A DNA stretch of 64,000 bases from Arthrobacter hankyongi (GCF_022012395.1 NZ_JAKLTQ010000004.1:62001-126000); one strand, 5' to 3'. Shown: positions 1 through 8,648, counted from the stretch's first letter. The notes: generated by a model not told the origin, from the sequence alone. Translations and numbers: made by a program.

Positions 1-807
1 GTTCTCCCGATATTCCTTCCACGCCTCCGGATAGGCAGCCAAGTCGGCAAGTGCCGATGCCATGCAGTAGCCGGGGTTGTGGGCGGCGGAACCCCACAGA
101 ATCTGGATCGACTCCTTGAGCTCGCGCTCCGTCAGTCCGCCCTCATCAGTGATCTTGATCATCGCGTCAAGGAGCCCGTCTCCGGGATTCCGCCGCTTCT
201 CCTGGATGAGACGGTCGGCGTTGAACATCATGAACCCGAAGCCTTCCCAGGCGCGGGTCTTCTCGTCCGCGGTCGGCTCCCATCCCAGCGAGTCCATCGT
301 CTGATTCGTGGCGACAATGTAGGGAATGCCGTCTTCACGCGGAACCCCCAAGGCAGCTGCCATCGCGTCCTGGGCGGGCTGCACCCCGAGGTCGCGGTGT
401 GCATTGATGATGCCGTCGGGGCCCATCCTGTCCAGGGCCGCCCGCGCCGACTCGGCGGCCACCTCACCCATGCCCTTGGTGGCCTTAGGGGTCAACCATT
501 TCCTGAACGACTTGTGGATCCGGCTGTGCGTTTCGCCTTCGGTAAGCAGCACCGAGTTGAGGTTGGAGGCCCAAGGGCTGTCGCCGATCCCTTCCGGCGG
601 CACGGCTACGAGCGAGGGGTCCTTGAGGTGTTCGACGACGTCGTCGTACCGGGTGATGACGATCGTCCCGTTCTCGAGCTGGAGGATCGGGTACTCCTCG
701 CGCACACGCGCGAACCATGGCCACGGGGCCTTCACGAATTCCGGGTCTCTCCAGGGCAGGAGGTCTTCGCCGGGGGGTGCGGTGATCGAATGCTGTGTCG
801 TTGTCAC
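1..807 (-). CDS. Cytochrome P450, N-terminal 269 residues (3' end outside window)
   Basis: Heme monooxygenase of the soluble bacterial CYP type. The frame runs from a GTG at 807 to the window edge without a stop. The segment PWPWFARVREEYPI, then a TRYDDVVEHL stretch and an SRIHKSFRKWL (C-helix) stretch, are typical of bacterial P450s. The I-helix falls at about residues 232-255 and reads WGSAAHNPG, so the usual acid-threonine pair is replaced by N244-P245. The heme-binding cysteine lies beyond the window. GTG at 807 is preferred because GAAGGAGA lies just upstream; an in-frame ATG at 825 has a weaker site. It is likely the oxygenase of the catabolic island. Substrate unknown. Confidence 0.85.
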   Translation of the reverse strand, partial: MTTTQHSITAPPGEDLLPWRDPEFVKAPWPWFARVREEYPILQLENGTIVITRYDDVVEHLKDPSLVAVPPEGIGDSPWASNLNSVLLTEGETHSRIHKSFRKWLTPKATKGMGEVAAESARAALDRMGPDGIINAHRDLGVQPAQDAMAAALGVPREDGIPYIVATNQTMDSLGWEPTADEKTRAWEGFGFMMFNADRLIQEKRRNPGDGLLDAMIKITDEGGLTERELKESIQILWGSAAHNPGYCMASALADLAAYPEAWKEYREN

Positions 808-958
808 AGTGTCTCCTTCATCCATGTCCTGAGACTTGAACAGGACCTTGATTGTGCTGATGGGACCTTTCCCTTGCTCATGAAAAAGGCCGAGAGAGGA
901 TCGGCGGCCGGCTGGAAGGGTGACTTCTTGGGAGGGGGAGGCGGCCGGCCTCTCCATG

Positions 959-1735
959 TCAGATGGGATTTCGTGCGGCCGTCAGCCAGCCGCCGTCGAT
1001 GACCATCGCGGCGCCATGGATGAAGTCCGCGTCCTTGCTCGCCAGGTAGACGGCCAGGCGGGCGATTTCCCGCGGCTGGCACCAACGCCCGGCAGGCGTA
1101 CGCGCAATCTCGTCCTCGTTGTCGGGCAGGGTGTCGGAGCCGCCGTCCGGCATTGTAAGCCCGGTGAGAGTCGCCCCCGGACAGATGGCGTTCACCCGGA
1201 TGCCGCGCCGGCCGTAGTCGAACGTGAGCTGGCGTGTCAGGCCCAGCACCCCGTGCTTGGCTGCCGTGTACGCGGTGCCTCCTCCCGCTGCACTGAGGGA
1301 CGCGATGGAGGCAGTATTGATGATTGCGCCGCCGGACTGCTCGAGCATCTGGGGAATGACGGCACGGGCCATGAGGAACGGACCGGTCAGGTTCACCGCG
1401 ATGGTCCGGTCCCACTCCGCCAGCGAAATCTCGTGCGCCGGCTGGAAGCTGTCGATGATGCCCGCGTTATTGCAGAGCACGTCGATTCGTCCGGCCCACG
1501 TACGCACCTGATCAATGGAGGCCTGTACTGACTCCGGGTCCGCGACGTCGACCTTGACCGCCACCGCCCTGTCGGGGTTGTCCAGTTCGTCCACGGTCCG
1601 CCGCGCGCTCGTTAGGTTGATGTCCAAGGCTGCCACCCGGGCGCCCTCGGCCACGAATTCCCGTACCATGGCGGCGCCCATCCCGGACCCCGCCCCGGTA
1701 ACGATCACAACGCTGTCTTCGTTGAATGTTGTCAA
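959..1735 (-). CDS. SDR-family NAD(P)-dependent oxidoreductase
   Basis: A 258-residue classical short-chain dehydrogenase/reductase. The cofactor motif TGAGSGMG is at residues 13-20, NNAG at 89-92, and the catalytic Ser143, Tyr156 and Lys160 are all present (YTAAK). The length is normal for the family. It lies 151 bp upstream of the P450 on the same strand and could be cotranscribed with it, acting on an alcohol made by the P450; that link is inferred. An AT-rich palindromic element at 1774-1789 lies about 40 bp upstream. Cofactor preference and substrate cannot be decided from the sequence. Confidence 0.9.
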   Translation of the reverse strand: MTTFNEDSVVIVTGAGSGMGAAMVREFVAEGARVAALDINLTSARRTVDELDNPDRAVAVKVDVADPESVQASIDQVRTWAGRIDVLCNNAGIIDSFQPAHEISLAEWDRTIAVNLTGPFLMARAVIPQMLEQSGGAIINTASIASLSAAGGGTAYTAAKHGVLGLTRQLTFDYGRRGIRVNAICPGATLTGLTMPDGGSDTLPDNEDEIARTPAGRWCQPREIARLAVYLASKDADFIHGAAMVIDGGWLTAARNPI

Positions 1736-1773
1736 GAAACACCGACTTCCCGCCGCTACCAGCCGTAGCGGCC

Positions 1774-1789
1774 ATTAAGGTTCATTAAT
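1774..1789. promoter_or_regulatory. Operator-like palindrome upstream of SDR gene
   Basis: ATTAAGGTTCATTAAT matches its own reverse complement at 12 of 16 positions. It resembles the elements at 2448-2469, 10583-10596 and 14864-14879 (shared core TTAA-N-(A/G)TT(C/A)A). It lies 39 bp before the SDR start. Regulator binding is inferred. Confidence 0.4.
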
Positions 1790-2435
1790 TTGACCGGCTT
1801 CGGCGAGCGGCTGTGGTTGACTTATATGCCGCCCGGGCAGTTCCCCTGTCCAGGCCCGCCGAGGCGGCTGAGGTTGTTCCCGTGCCGGGAGCCTCACGGT
1901 CCGCCGCTCCAGTACGCTCGGCGCACAGCGGCACCTCCCGTCTTCCGCTGGTGCGCCAGCCCCGATCCGGCAGCGTGGCTGCCGGATCCTGAACTTCTGC
2001 GTGAGCAAAGTTGCTGTTGTCCCCGTCAGCTTAATAACCGTTAAAGTATTCGTCAAGAGATCGGACGGTCCATGGTCATCGAATTTCGAGTGCCGGTTCC
2101 TTCGATCGCAGGTAAACAAAGGGGCATTGGCCCCCGCCAAAAGGTGGATCGGCGGTCCTGTCTGGCTGAACGGCCGTAAAGTAAGCGGTTCCAGGGGTGG
2201 GCTGCCGCGTCGCCGGTTGCGCCGGCATTCACGGTTCGGGCAAATTGTCCGTTGCCGGCTCAGCGACATGCCAGAGCCAGGCCGAAAGCTTCTTTGCGGG
2301 CCTGCCCGGAGCCGCTGACAGCCGCAACTGACGCCCAGCGATCACGTCGAAGAGGCATCGCCGCGGCCGCTTCCCCGGCCCGGACCGCGTAGTCGGCGGG
2401 GGCCGGCCGGAAAGCCAGGAGGACTTACCGAAACC

Positions 2436-2469
2436 TTGACAACTGTTACTTACTTAACATTCAATAAGT
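2436..2469 (+). promoter_or_regulatory. Promoter with overlapping operator for the HyuA-HyuB operon
   Basis: TTGACA at 2436-2441 is a consensus -35 box. TTCAAT at 2460-2465 is a possible -10 box with an 18-bp spacer. A 22-bp imperfect palindrome at 2448-2469, ACTTA...TAAGT, matches its reverse complement at 16 of 22 positions and covers the -10 box, as expected for a repressor site. It shares the TTAAC(A/G)TT(C/A)AATA core with elements near 10583 and 14864. Confidence 0.5.
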
Positions 2470-2547
2470 GCAACCATGACGCCCCGTCGTCCGGACTTTC
2501 AACGGCTATTCGGGGCGGGGCACTCAAAATTCAGCAGGGAGAATCTT

Positions 2548-4632
2548 ATGGGCTATCAGGTCTCCGCAGATACCGGTGGAACATTTATCGACGTTGTCGT
2601 GCAGGACGCGGCATCACAACAGGTGATCGGCAAGTCGCTGACCACGCATGACAGGGTCTTCCGCGGCATGTCCAAGGCAATCGAGGCCGCTGCGAACGAG
2701 CTGGGGATGTCGGCGAAGGAGATCCTGGCTGACACCGATCTTTTTATCTACGGCACCACGCGTGCGACCAATGCCATCGTGACGCGCAAAGACCTCGCCA
2801 AGACCGCTCTTCTGACCACGGCCGGCTTTGAGGACGTGCTCGTACTCAAAGAGGGCGGCAAGCAGGACGGATACGATTTCACCAAGCGGTACCCTGATCC
2901 CTACATTCCGCGGCGGCACACGTTCGGCGTCCAGGGGCGGATCAACTCCGAGGGCGAGGTCGTTGTCGAGATCGATGAGGAAGCCCTTCGCGAGACGCTG
3001 GAGAATATTCGTGAGGACGGCTTCGAGGCCGTTGCAGTCTCGCTGCTGTGGTCGGTGGTCAACCCTGTCCACGAGCTTCGGGTCGCGGAGCTTCTGGCCG
3101 AGGTGGCCCCCGGCCTGCCGGTGACCCTGTCCCACCAGATCGCACCGATCATTCGCGAGTACCGCAGGACTTCCGCTGCAGCGATCGATGCCTCGCTCAA
3201 GCCGCTGATGCAGCAGCACTTCAAGCAGCTGGAACAGGACCTCCGCGAGTTTGGATACAAGGGGGCCATCCTGGTCTCCACGAGCATGGGCGGGGTGATG
3301 AACATCGAGGAGGTTATCGAGTCGCCGATCCATACCGCGCGCAGCGGTCCCTCGATGGCGCCTCTCGCCGGCCTCAACTACTCCCTTCTCGAGGGGCTCG
3401 GCGGTGACATGATAGTCGCCGACACCGGCGGCACCACCTTCGACGTCGGGCTGTCGCGCAACGGCGCGGTGGTCCACTCCCGGGACACGTGGATCGGACC
3501 CGAGTGGGAGGGCGATCTCCTGGGCATCTCCTCCGTCGACATCCGCTCCATCGGAGCCGGTGGCGGGTCGATTGCCTGGGTCGACGAGGGAGGCTTGCTG
3601 CGCGTCGGCCCCCAGTCGGCGGGATCCGAACCCGGCCCGGCCTGCTACGGCAACGGCGGGACCGAGCCGACGCTCTCCGACGCTGCCTGCGTCCTCGGCT
3701 ACTTCGACCCGGACTACTTCCTCGGCGGCCGGATGCAGCTGGACGTCGCTGCAGCAGAGGTTGCCATCGGCAAGGTCGCCGCGCAGCTCGGAGTGAGCGT
3801 GCTCGAGACCGCGTGGGGGATCCTGTCCCTGGCCAGCGAAGCGATGGTCAAGGCGGTTCACGAGATCACGATCGTCCAGGGCCTCAACCCCCAGGACAGC
3901 ACGCTGGTGGCCGGCGGAGGCGCGGCTGGCATCAACATCATGCAGATCGCCAGCGAGCTGGGCTCCCGCCGGGTGATCCTGCCCAAGGTCGCCTCGGCCC
4001 TGTCCGCTTCCGGAATGCACTTCGCAGACATCGTAAAGGAGGAATCGGCTGCCCTCATCACTTCCTCGGATGCCTTTGCCGCCGCAAGCGTGGAGAAGGT
4101 CCTCCAGGGGCTGGAGGCAAAGCTCGGCGAGTTCGCCGGCCGGTTCAGCGACCACTACCCGGATTACGACATTGAGTTTGGCGTGGAGGCCCGGTACAAG
4201 AGCCAGATCTGGGCCATCGATGTGCCGCTCTCGTCTGCCCGGCTGAGTCTGCAGAGCGACCAGAAGCGTCTGTTCGGTGCATTCCACGACCTGCACGAGC
4301 GGGTCATGGCCGTCCGCGACCCGGATTCGGCCATCGAATTCCTCAACTGGCGCGCCCGGGTAACAGTCCGCCTTCCCCGCTCAAGCCGGGACTTCCCGGC
4401 CGCCGCAGAGCGGCTGGGCAGGCCCACCTCCACCCGGACCTGCTACTTCGGCGGCGCGGGAAAGATCGAAACCCCGGTCTACAAGCCGGCCGACCTACTC
4501 CCCGGCACACGGGTGAGCGGGCCGGCCGTGATCGAGGAACCCACCACAACCCTTGTCATCTACCCCGGGATGGCTGCCCAGGTAGCAGACACCGGCAACT
4601 ACCTGCTTCACATCGAGGAGGACGAGGCATGA
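2548..4632 (+). CDS. Hydantoinase/oxoprolinase family protein, HyuA-type subunit
   Basis: A 694-residue ATP-dependent ring-opening or carboxylating subunit of the HyuA / 5-oxoprolinase / acetone-carboxylase-beta superfamily. The N-terminus MGYQVSADTGGTFIDV carries the family nucleotide-binding DTGGTF motif, GTTRATNAIV follows near residue 70, and a second ATPase-fold motif ADTGGTTFDVG lies near residue 291. The start at 2548 is chosen for the GGGAGA site upstream; the frame is also open further upstream. Its stop overlaps the next start (ATGA), which is normal for HyuA-HyuB pairs. Known relatives include N-methylhydantoinase, 5-oxoprolinase and caprolactamase subunits. The specific substrate is not decided here. 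Confidence 0.9.
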   Translation: MGYQVSADTGGTFIDVVVQDAASQQVIGKSLTTHDRVFRGMSKAIEAAANELGMSAKEILADTDLFIYGTTRATNAIVTRKDLAKTALLTTAGFEDVLVLKEGGKQDGYDFTKRYPDPYIPRRHTFGVQGRINSEGEVVVEIDEEALRETLENIREDGFEAVAVSLLWSVVNPVHELRVAELLAEVAPGLPVTLSHQIAPIIREYRRTSAAAIDASLKPLMQQHFKQLEQDLREFGYKGAILVSTSMGGVMNIEEVIESPIHTARSGPSMAPLAGLNYSLLEGLGGDMIVADTGGTTFDVGLSRNGAVVHSRDTWIGPEWEGDLLGISSVDIRSIGAGGGSIAWVDEGGLLRVGPQSAGSEPGPACYGNGGTEPTLSDAACVLGYFDPDYFLGGRMQLDVAAAEVAIGKVAAQLGVSVLETAWGILSLASEAMVKAVHEITIVQGLNPQDSTLVAGGGAAGINIMQIASELGSRRVILPKVASALSASGMHFADIVKEESAALITSSDAFAAASVEKVLQGLEAKLGEFAGRFSDHYPDYDIEFGVEARYKSQIWAIDVPLSSARLSLQSDQKRLFGAFHDLHERVMAVRDPDSAIEFLNWRARVTVRLPRSSRDFPAAAERLGRPTSTRTCYFGGAGKIETPVYKPADLLPGTRVSGPAVIEEPTTTLVIYPGMAAQVADTGNYLLHIEEDEA

Positions 4633-6401
4633 GCAGCAAGAACTTCGACGCCATCCGCACTGCCGTCATTGCCAACAAGATCGACGGGATCGTGCGCGAG
4701 ATGACCAACACGCTGCTGCGGTCGGCCCGCTCTGCGGTCATCAACAGCGCGCGGGACTTTTCCTGTGCGATCCTGACTGCCGACGACGAGCTGCTGGCAG
4801 CAGCCGAAGGAATTCCGGTACACGTTTTCGGGGCCCAGCTCCAAGCGCAGGCCCTGCGAGCCGCCCACCCCGAGCTGCGCGAGGGGGACGCCTACCTCGA
4901 CAACAACCCGTACGTCGGCAACTCCCATGCTGCCGACCACACGATTCTTGTCCCGGTATTCGTCGAGGGCGAGCACCTGTTCACCGCGGTGACCAAGGCC
5001 CACCAGGCCGACGTCGGAAACTCCATTCCGACCACCTACCACGCTGCGGCCAAGGACGTCTACGAGGAAGGCGCCCTGATCTTCCCCACCGTCAAGGTGC
5101 AGGCCGACTACGAAAACGTCGACGACGTCATCCGCATGTGCCGCAGCCGCATCAGGGTTCCGTCCCAGTGGTACGGCGACTACTTGGCCTCGGTCGGCGC
5201 GGCCCGCATCGCGGAACGCCGTCTGAAGGAACTGGCCGCCAAGTACGGGGTCGAGACGGTCAAGCAGTTCATGAAGGACTGGCTGGACTACAGCGAAAAG
5301 ATGATGACCAAGGCGATCGAAAACCTTCCGGCCGCCACACTGCACAACACCGGACGGCACGACGCGTTCCTGCCTTACCTGCCGGACGGGCTGGAGATCG
5401 ATGTCAGGATCCAGATCCAGCCGGACCAGGGGCGGATCTATGTGGACCTGACCGAGAACGGGCCGAATGTCGACTGCGGCCTGAACCTGACGGAAGCGAC
5501 AACCCGGGCCGCGGTTTTCAGCGGGATCTTCAACGCGATCCCCACGAAAATCCCGAAGAACTCCGGCGCTTTCCGGCGTGTGCTCATCGACATGAACGAG
5601 GGCTCCGCAGTGGGCAAGCCGCAGTTCCCGCACAGCTGCTCGGTCGCGACCACGAACGTCACGGACCGGCTGATCAACGTCGTCGGCGCCGCGTTCGCCA
5701 AGTTGGGCGAGCCCTACGGCGTCGCGGAGGGCGCCGTCGGCGTGGGCGCCGGTTACGCCGTGCTGTCCGGCATTGACCGGCGCAGCGGAGAGGCTTTCGT
5801 GAACCAGGTGTGCGTCACGGCCAACGGCGGCCCCGGCAGCGCCCATGCCGATGGCTGGGTTACCTACGGGGTCCCCTGCGTGAGCGGACTGATGTACCGG
5901 GACTCGGTCGAGGTCGACGAAGTCAAGATGCCGATCCTCTACAAGCATCTTCGTCTCGTGGCCGACACGGGCGGGGCCGGTAAGTTCCGCGGCGGTCCGT
6001 CCTTCGAACTTGCGTACACCCCCAAGGCCGACCCGGTCACGGTGATCTATCCCTGTGACGGCCAGGTCAACCCCTCCAAGGGCGTGGCCGGCGGTTCCGA
6101 GGGCCGGACCGCCGAAGCCTGGCTGGAAAAGGCCGACGGCTCCCGCATGAAGCTTCCGAACACCGCCACCGTTGTCCTGAACCCGGGTGAGACCATCCAC
6201 GGCTTCGATGCCTCCGGCGGCGGATACGGCTCACCGCTGGAGCGCGACCCGAGCCTGGTCCTCGCAGATGTTCTCGAACGGTGGGAAACCGAAGACCACG
6301 CCAGGGAGACCTATGGGGTGGAGTTCGTGAAGACCGAGACCGGTCTTGCCGTCGACGAGGCGGCCACCTCGCAGCGCCGGGCTGCAATGGCAAACCGCTG
6401 A
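4629..6401 (+). CDS. Hydantoinase/oxoprolinase family protein, HyuB-type subunit
   Basis: A 590-residue partner of the upstream HyuA-type protein. The N-terminal IRTAVIANKIDGIVREMTNT, the DNNPYVGNSHAADHTILVPVF metal-site region and the C-terminal GGGYGSPLERDP are typical of HyuB. The start ATG overlaps the HyuA stop by four bases, so translational coupling and a stable complex are expected. No gamma subunit of the acetone carboxylase type follows, which argues for a hydrolase rather than a carboxylase, although acetophenone-carboxylase-like variation cannot be excluded. Together with HyuA it probably opens a cyclic amide or imide using ATP. Confidence 0.9.
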   Translation: MSSKNFDAIRTAVIANKIDGIVREMTNTLLRSARSAVINSARDFSCAILTADDELLAAAEGIPVHVFGAQLQAQALRAAHPELREGDAYLDNNPYVGNSHAADHTILVPVFVEGEHLFTAVTKAHQADVGNSIPTTYHAAAKDVYEEGALIFPTVKVQADYENVDDVIRMCRSRIRVPSQWYGDYLASVGAARIAERRLKELAAKYGVETVKQFMKDWLDYSEKMMTKAIENLPAATLHNTGRHDAFLPYLPDGLEIDVRIQIQPDQGRIYVDLTENGPNVDCGLNLTEATTRAAVFSGIFNAIPTKIPKNSGAFRRVLIDMNEGSAVGKPQFPHSCSVATTNVTDRLINVVGAAFAKLGEPYGVAEGAVGVGAGYAVLSGIDRRSGEAFVNQVCVTANGGPGSAHADGWVTYGVPCVSGLMYRDSVEVDEVKMPILYKHLRLVADTGGAGKFRGGPSFELAYTPKADPVTVIYPCDGQVNPSKGVAGGSEGRTAEAWLEKADGSRMKLPNTATVVLNPGETIHGFDASGGGYGSPLERDPSLVLADVLERWETEDHARETYGVEFVKTETGLAVDEAATSQRRAAMANR

Positions 6402-6420
6402 TCCACACCGGCTCCGACGG

Positions 6421-6451
6421 CTGCCGGGCCGGCATGCTCCCGGCCCGGCAG
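6421..6451. terminator. Perfect 12-bp hairpin after HyuB gene
   Basis: CTGCCGGGCCGG at 6421-6432 pairs exactly with CCGGCCCGGCAG at 6440-6451 around a 7-nt loop. There is no T-run. A second perfect hairpin, GGGCAGGCCGC / GCGGCCTGCCC with a 3-nt loop, lies at 6519-6543. Together they may attenuate transcription between the HyuB gene and the next gene. Confidence 0.45.
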
Positions 6452-6587
6452 TTGGACCACGTTTGGGTCCGGCATCGAAGTCGACGATTGTGCGCGCATC
6501 CGGTAACGGCCGAAACAGGGGCAGGCCGCCATGCGGCCTGCCCGGCAAACAGGACTAGTCAAGAGAACATCGAAAGAGGTACCGACA

Positions 6588-7733
6588 ATGAGCAAACCGA
6601 CAGTGGTGGTGCTTGGGGCGGGAGGCGCGCAGGCGTCAGGACTTATTCGTGGATTGGGTCGTTCCGCCACGGAGCTGCGCCTGATCTGCTGTGACCGCCG
6701 GTTCCGCAATGACACGGTCATCGAGGCCGGAAACCAGGAAGTGCAGCAGGTAGAGTTCGACCTTCTGGCAGACCCCGGGAAGCTGCACGAGATTCTCTCC
6801 GGCGCCGACTTGGTCGTGAACTGCACCGGACCCTACTACACCCTGGGGCCGGTCATCCTCGATGCCGCAATCGCAGCCGGGACCGATTACGTTGACATCT
6901 GCGACGATGCGGACGCGACCGAACTGCTGCTGCAGCGCAACGAGGCGGCCAAGGCGGCGGGAGTCACCGCGCTGATTGGCATGGGCTCGGCGCCGGGGAC
7001 CACCAACGTGCTCGTCCGGCTCGCCCTCGACGCGCTGCCGCCCGGCGATGCAAGCGCGTCGATTACCTGGTGCGTGGACGCAAAGGACATGGTCGGTGCC
7101 GTGGTGCCGCATTTCGCGCACTCGTTCAGCACCGCGATTCCGGAAGCCGGAGGAACCCCGACATGGGAGGAACTCGAACCGCAGCGGGTGAAGTTCCCCG
7201 AGCCGGTGGGCGAGCAGCTCGTCGTGACGTTGAGCCATCCGGAGGTGCTCACCCTTCCCCGGTTCACGAGGATCACGGAAGCATCGAATAAAGGAGGCCT
7301 CATCCCGGAGGATTTCACCCACCTCGGCTGGGCCATCTCGCGGCTCCCCGAGGGCCAGGACCGTACCGCGGCCATGCACACCATCTTCGAAGCCGCCCGC
7401 ACCCAGCATGCGGACCGCGAACCCGTGGGATCGGGCCTCATCGTTGACGTGCGCGTTGGCAGCGAAGGGATTTCCTTCCTCTCGGGCGGAAAGATGAGCC
7501 AGGAGGATGCAACAGGAACTCCTGCAGCCGCCGGGGCCCTGGTCGCACTGCAGGGGCGCGTGCCGGGCCCGGGCGTGGTGTCACCCGAGGTCCTGAACCC
7601 CGCAGACTTCTTCACATCGCTGCGCGAGGTTTCTGCCGGCGGCGGCGGCATGACCGCCTACCGGACCCGCGACGGGGAGATCGTCGAGCACGTGCGGATC
7701 CGCGACCTGCTGGCCGCCACCGTCGCCGGGTGA
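6588..7733 (+). CDS. Saccharopine-dehydrogenase-like NAD(P)-binding protein
   Basis: A 381-residue oxidoreductase-like protein. The N-terminal Rossmann segment [25 protein letters not shown] around residue 80, and GMGSAPGTTNVLVRLALD near residue 132 match the saccharopine dehydrogenase / homospermidine-synthase-like NADP-binding family. The start at 6588 follows a GAAAGAGG site. It lies 186 bp after the HyuB gene on the same strand, separated by two strong hairpins. It may oxidise or reduce an amino-acid-like product of the HyuAB reaction; that is inference from position. A 39-bp hairpin at 7766-7804 follows it. Confidence 0.8.
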   Translation: MSKPTVVVLGAGGAQASGLIRGLGRSATELRLICCDRRFRNDTVIEAGNQEVQQVEFDLLADPGKLHEILSGADLVVNCTGPYYTLGPVILDAAIAAGTDYVDICDDADATELLLQRNEAAKAAGVTALIGMGSAPGTTNVLVRLALDALPPGDASASITWCVDAKDMVGAVVPHFAHSFSTAIPEAGGTPTWEELEPQRVKFPEPVGEQLVVTLSHPEVLTLPRFTRITEASNKGGLIPEDFTHLGWAISRLPEGQDRTAAMHTIFEAARTQHADREPVGSGLIVDVRVGSEGISFLSGGKMSQEDATGTPAAAGALVALQGRVPGPGVVSPEVLNPADFFTSLREVSAGGGGMTAYRTRDGEIVEHVRIRDLLAATVAG

Positions 7734-7765
7734 GCCCTGGGTAAAGGGAGCAGGCAGATAGGTGT

Positions 7766-7804
7766 GGGTCCTCCCGGGCGCGTGAGCGTGCATCGGGAGG
7801 GCCC
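7766..7804. terminator. Hairpin downstream of the saccharopine-dehydrogenase-like gene
   Basis: GGGTCCTCCCG at 7766-7776 pairs with CGGGAGGGCCC at 7794-7804 (11 bp, one G-U). It sits 32 bp after the stop. No U-tract, so a terminator role is only likely. Confidence 0.4.
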
Positions 7805-7908
7805 GCCCGGTTCGGACAAGCCCAAATCTGAAACGAAAAACAGGTAAGACAAACGGGGGCTTAGGGATTCGGGTCTGACAAAGTCCGGACGTACCCCGGT
7901 GGTCCCGT

Positions 7909-7955
7909 CCAGCGTGTTTGGGTCCGCCCCTTAAATGCGGCCCCAAACACGCTGG
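7909..7955. repeat. Long hairpin just upstream of the small GILVTK gene
   Basis: CCAGCGTGTTTGGG (7909-7922) is exactly complementary to CCCAAACACGCTGG (7942-7955), a perfect 14-bp stem. CCGC/GCGG inside the loop can extend it. It ends 23 bp before the ATG at 7979, so it would lie in the leader of that gene or mark the end of the preceding unit. Confidence 0.6.
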
Positions 7956-7978
7956 CCACCCAAGAAGGTAAGGAACGA

Positions 7979-8191
7979 ATGCCCATGATCCACGTACGGG
8001 CGAAGAATTTCCGGGACGCGCAGGAGCGGCTTGATGCCGCGGAAGGGCAACTGCGGCAGCAGGCAATGCGAAGCCGCGCCCACGGAATCCTGGTCACGAA
8101 AATCGGCGCAGGACACTACGTCCTGACGCTGAGTGAGCGTGTCCCCTACGGCTACACCCATGAGGAGTCCGCGAACTTCCACCGCCAGTAG
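7979..8191 (+). CDS. Small GILVTK-type protein (unknown function)
   Basis: A 70-residue protein: an N-terminal polar, probably helical part with AQERLDAAEGQLRQQA, then HGILVTKIGAGHYVLTLSERV followed by PYGYTHEES. I recognise the GILVT-x8-10-VP(Y/F)G-x-T-(R/H/Q)E pattern from small uncharacterised Arthrobacter proteins; no function is known to me. The start is supported by AAGGA just upstream. A partial relative occurs at 26056-26172 (GILVTKTGPGRFAV, VPFGLTQE). The gene is isolated between hairpins at 7909-7955 and the hairpin array at 8252-8407, so it may be an independent transcription unit. Confidence 0.75.
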   Translation: MPMIHVRAKNFRDAQERLDAAEGQLRQQAMRSRAHGILVTKIGAGHYVLTLSERVPYGYTHEESANFHRQ

Positions 8192-8648
8192 ACGGAGCGT
8201 GGACGAAGAGTTTTCCGAAACCCGCCGCCTCAGGTTTCCCATACGGCAAGACCGCCGGGGAAGCCGGCGGCGCCGCCCTCCTGCAAGCCGGTTGCAGGAG
8301 AGAGGAGGCGTTTGTCCCGGGGATCCCCTGCCCTGGACAAGCGCCACCCACCCTCCGTGGGGAGGGCGCCGGTGTTGTCCCGGGATCCCCCACCCGGGAC
8401 AACACCGCATTGGATTGGTCTGGCAGTGCTGGCCAGAATCGAACGGTCACCCCACCGCCTGGCCGCCGTCGGGAGGTCCCACAGCCGCCGGTATGGCACA
8501 GGCCGGGGTCGGCACATGCCAGGGAGCAGGCGGGAACCGGAGACCGGCCATCCAGACGGGTTCCTGCACAGAGTTCTGGCAGAAACACACCGGCAACACT
8601 GGGGCTTCAGTGCCTCAAGCATTGCCGCATACCAACAAGGAGAGAGCA
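8192..8648. other. Structured intergenic region without a gene
   Basis: About 457 bp between the small GILVTK gene and the quinone-oxidoreductase-like gene. Its first half holds five consecutive hairpins (8252-8407). The second half shows no feature apart from AAGGAGAG, the ribosome site of the next gene, near 8638. Confidence 0.6.
8252..8407. repeat. Array of five tandem hairpins
   Basis: Five non-overlapping inverted repeats follow one another. 8252-8270: CCGCCGG/CCGGCGG. 8278-8300: CTCCTGCAA/TTGCAGGAG, perfect 9 bp. 8308-8344: GCGTTTGTCC/GGACAAGCGC, one G-U. 8351-8366: CCCTCC/GGAGGG. 8370-8407: CGGTGTTGTCCCGGG paired with CCCGGGACAACACCG, perfect 15 bp with an 8-nt loop. The third and fifth share TTGTCCCGGG(G)ATCCCC. 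No U-tract follows any of them. Confidence 0.7.

Larger units (their letters stand above)
1736..2547. other. Divergent intergenic region, no convincing gene
   Basis: About 810 bp between the leftward SDR gene and the rightward HyuA-type gene. Open frames exist on both strands but none has a recognisable domain, a ribosome site or family-like composition. The region holds the two operator-like elements listed separately, a weaker related element near 2029-2048, and the promoter of the HyuA gene. The spacing suggests that part of the region is regulatory and part may be decayed sequence. Confidence 0.6.

Noticed and set aside
2001-2318. 105-codon rightward frame between the SDR and HyuA genes
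   Set aside because: No domain or ribosome site, and the frame overlaps regulatory-looking AT-rich sequence.
8415-8455. tRNA-like T-loop (GTTCGATTC) on the minus strand
   Set aside because: No matching T-stem, anticodon arm or acceptor stem could be formed around it, so it is not a tRNA, and a tRNA-derived attachment site cannot be supported.
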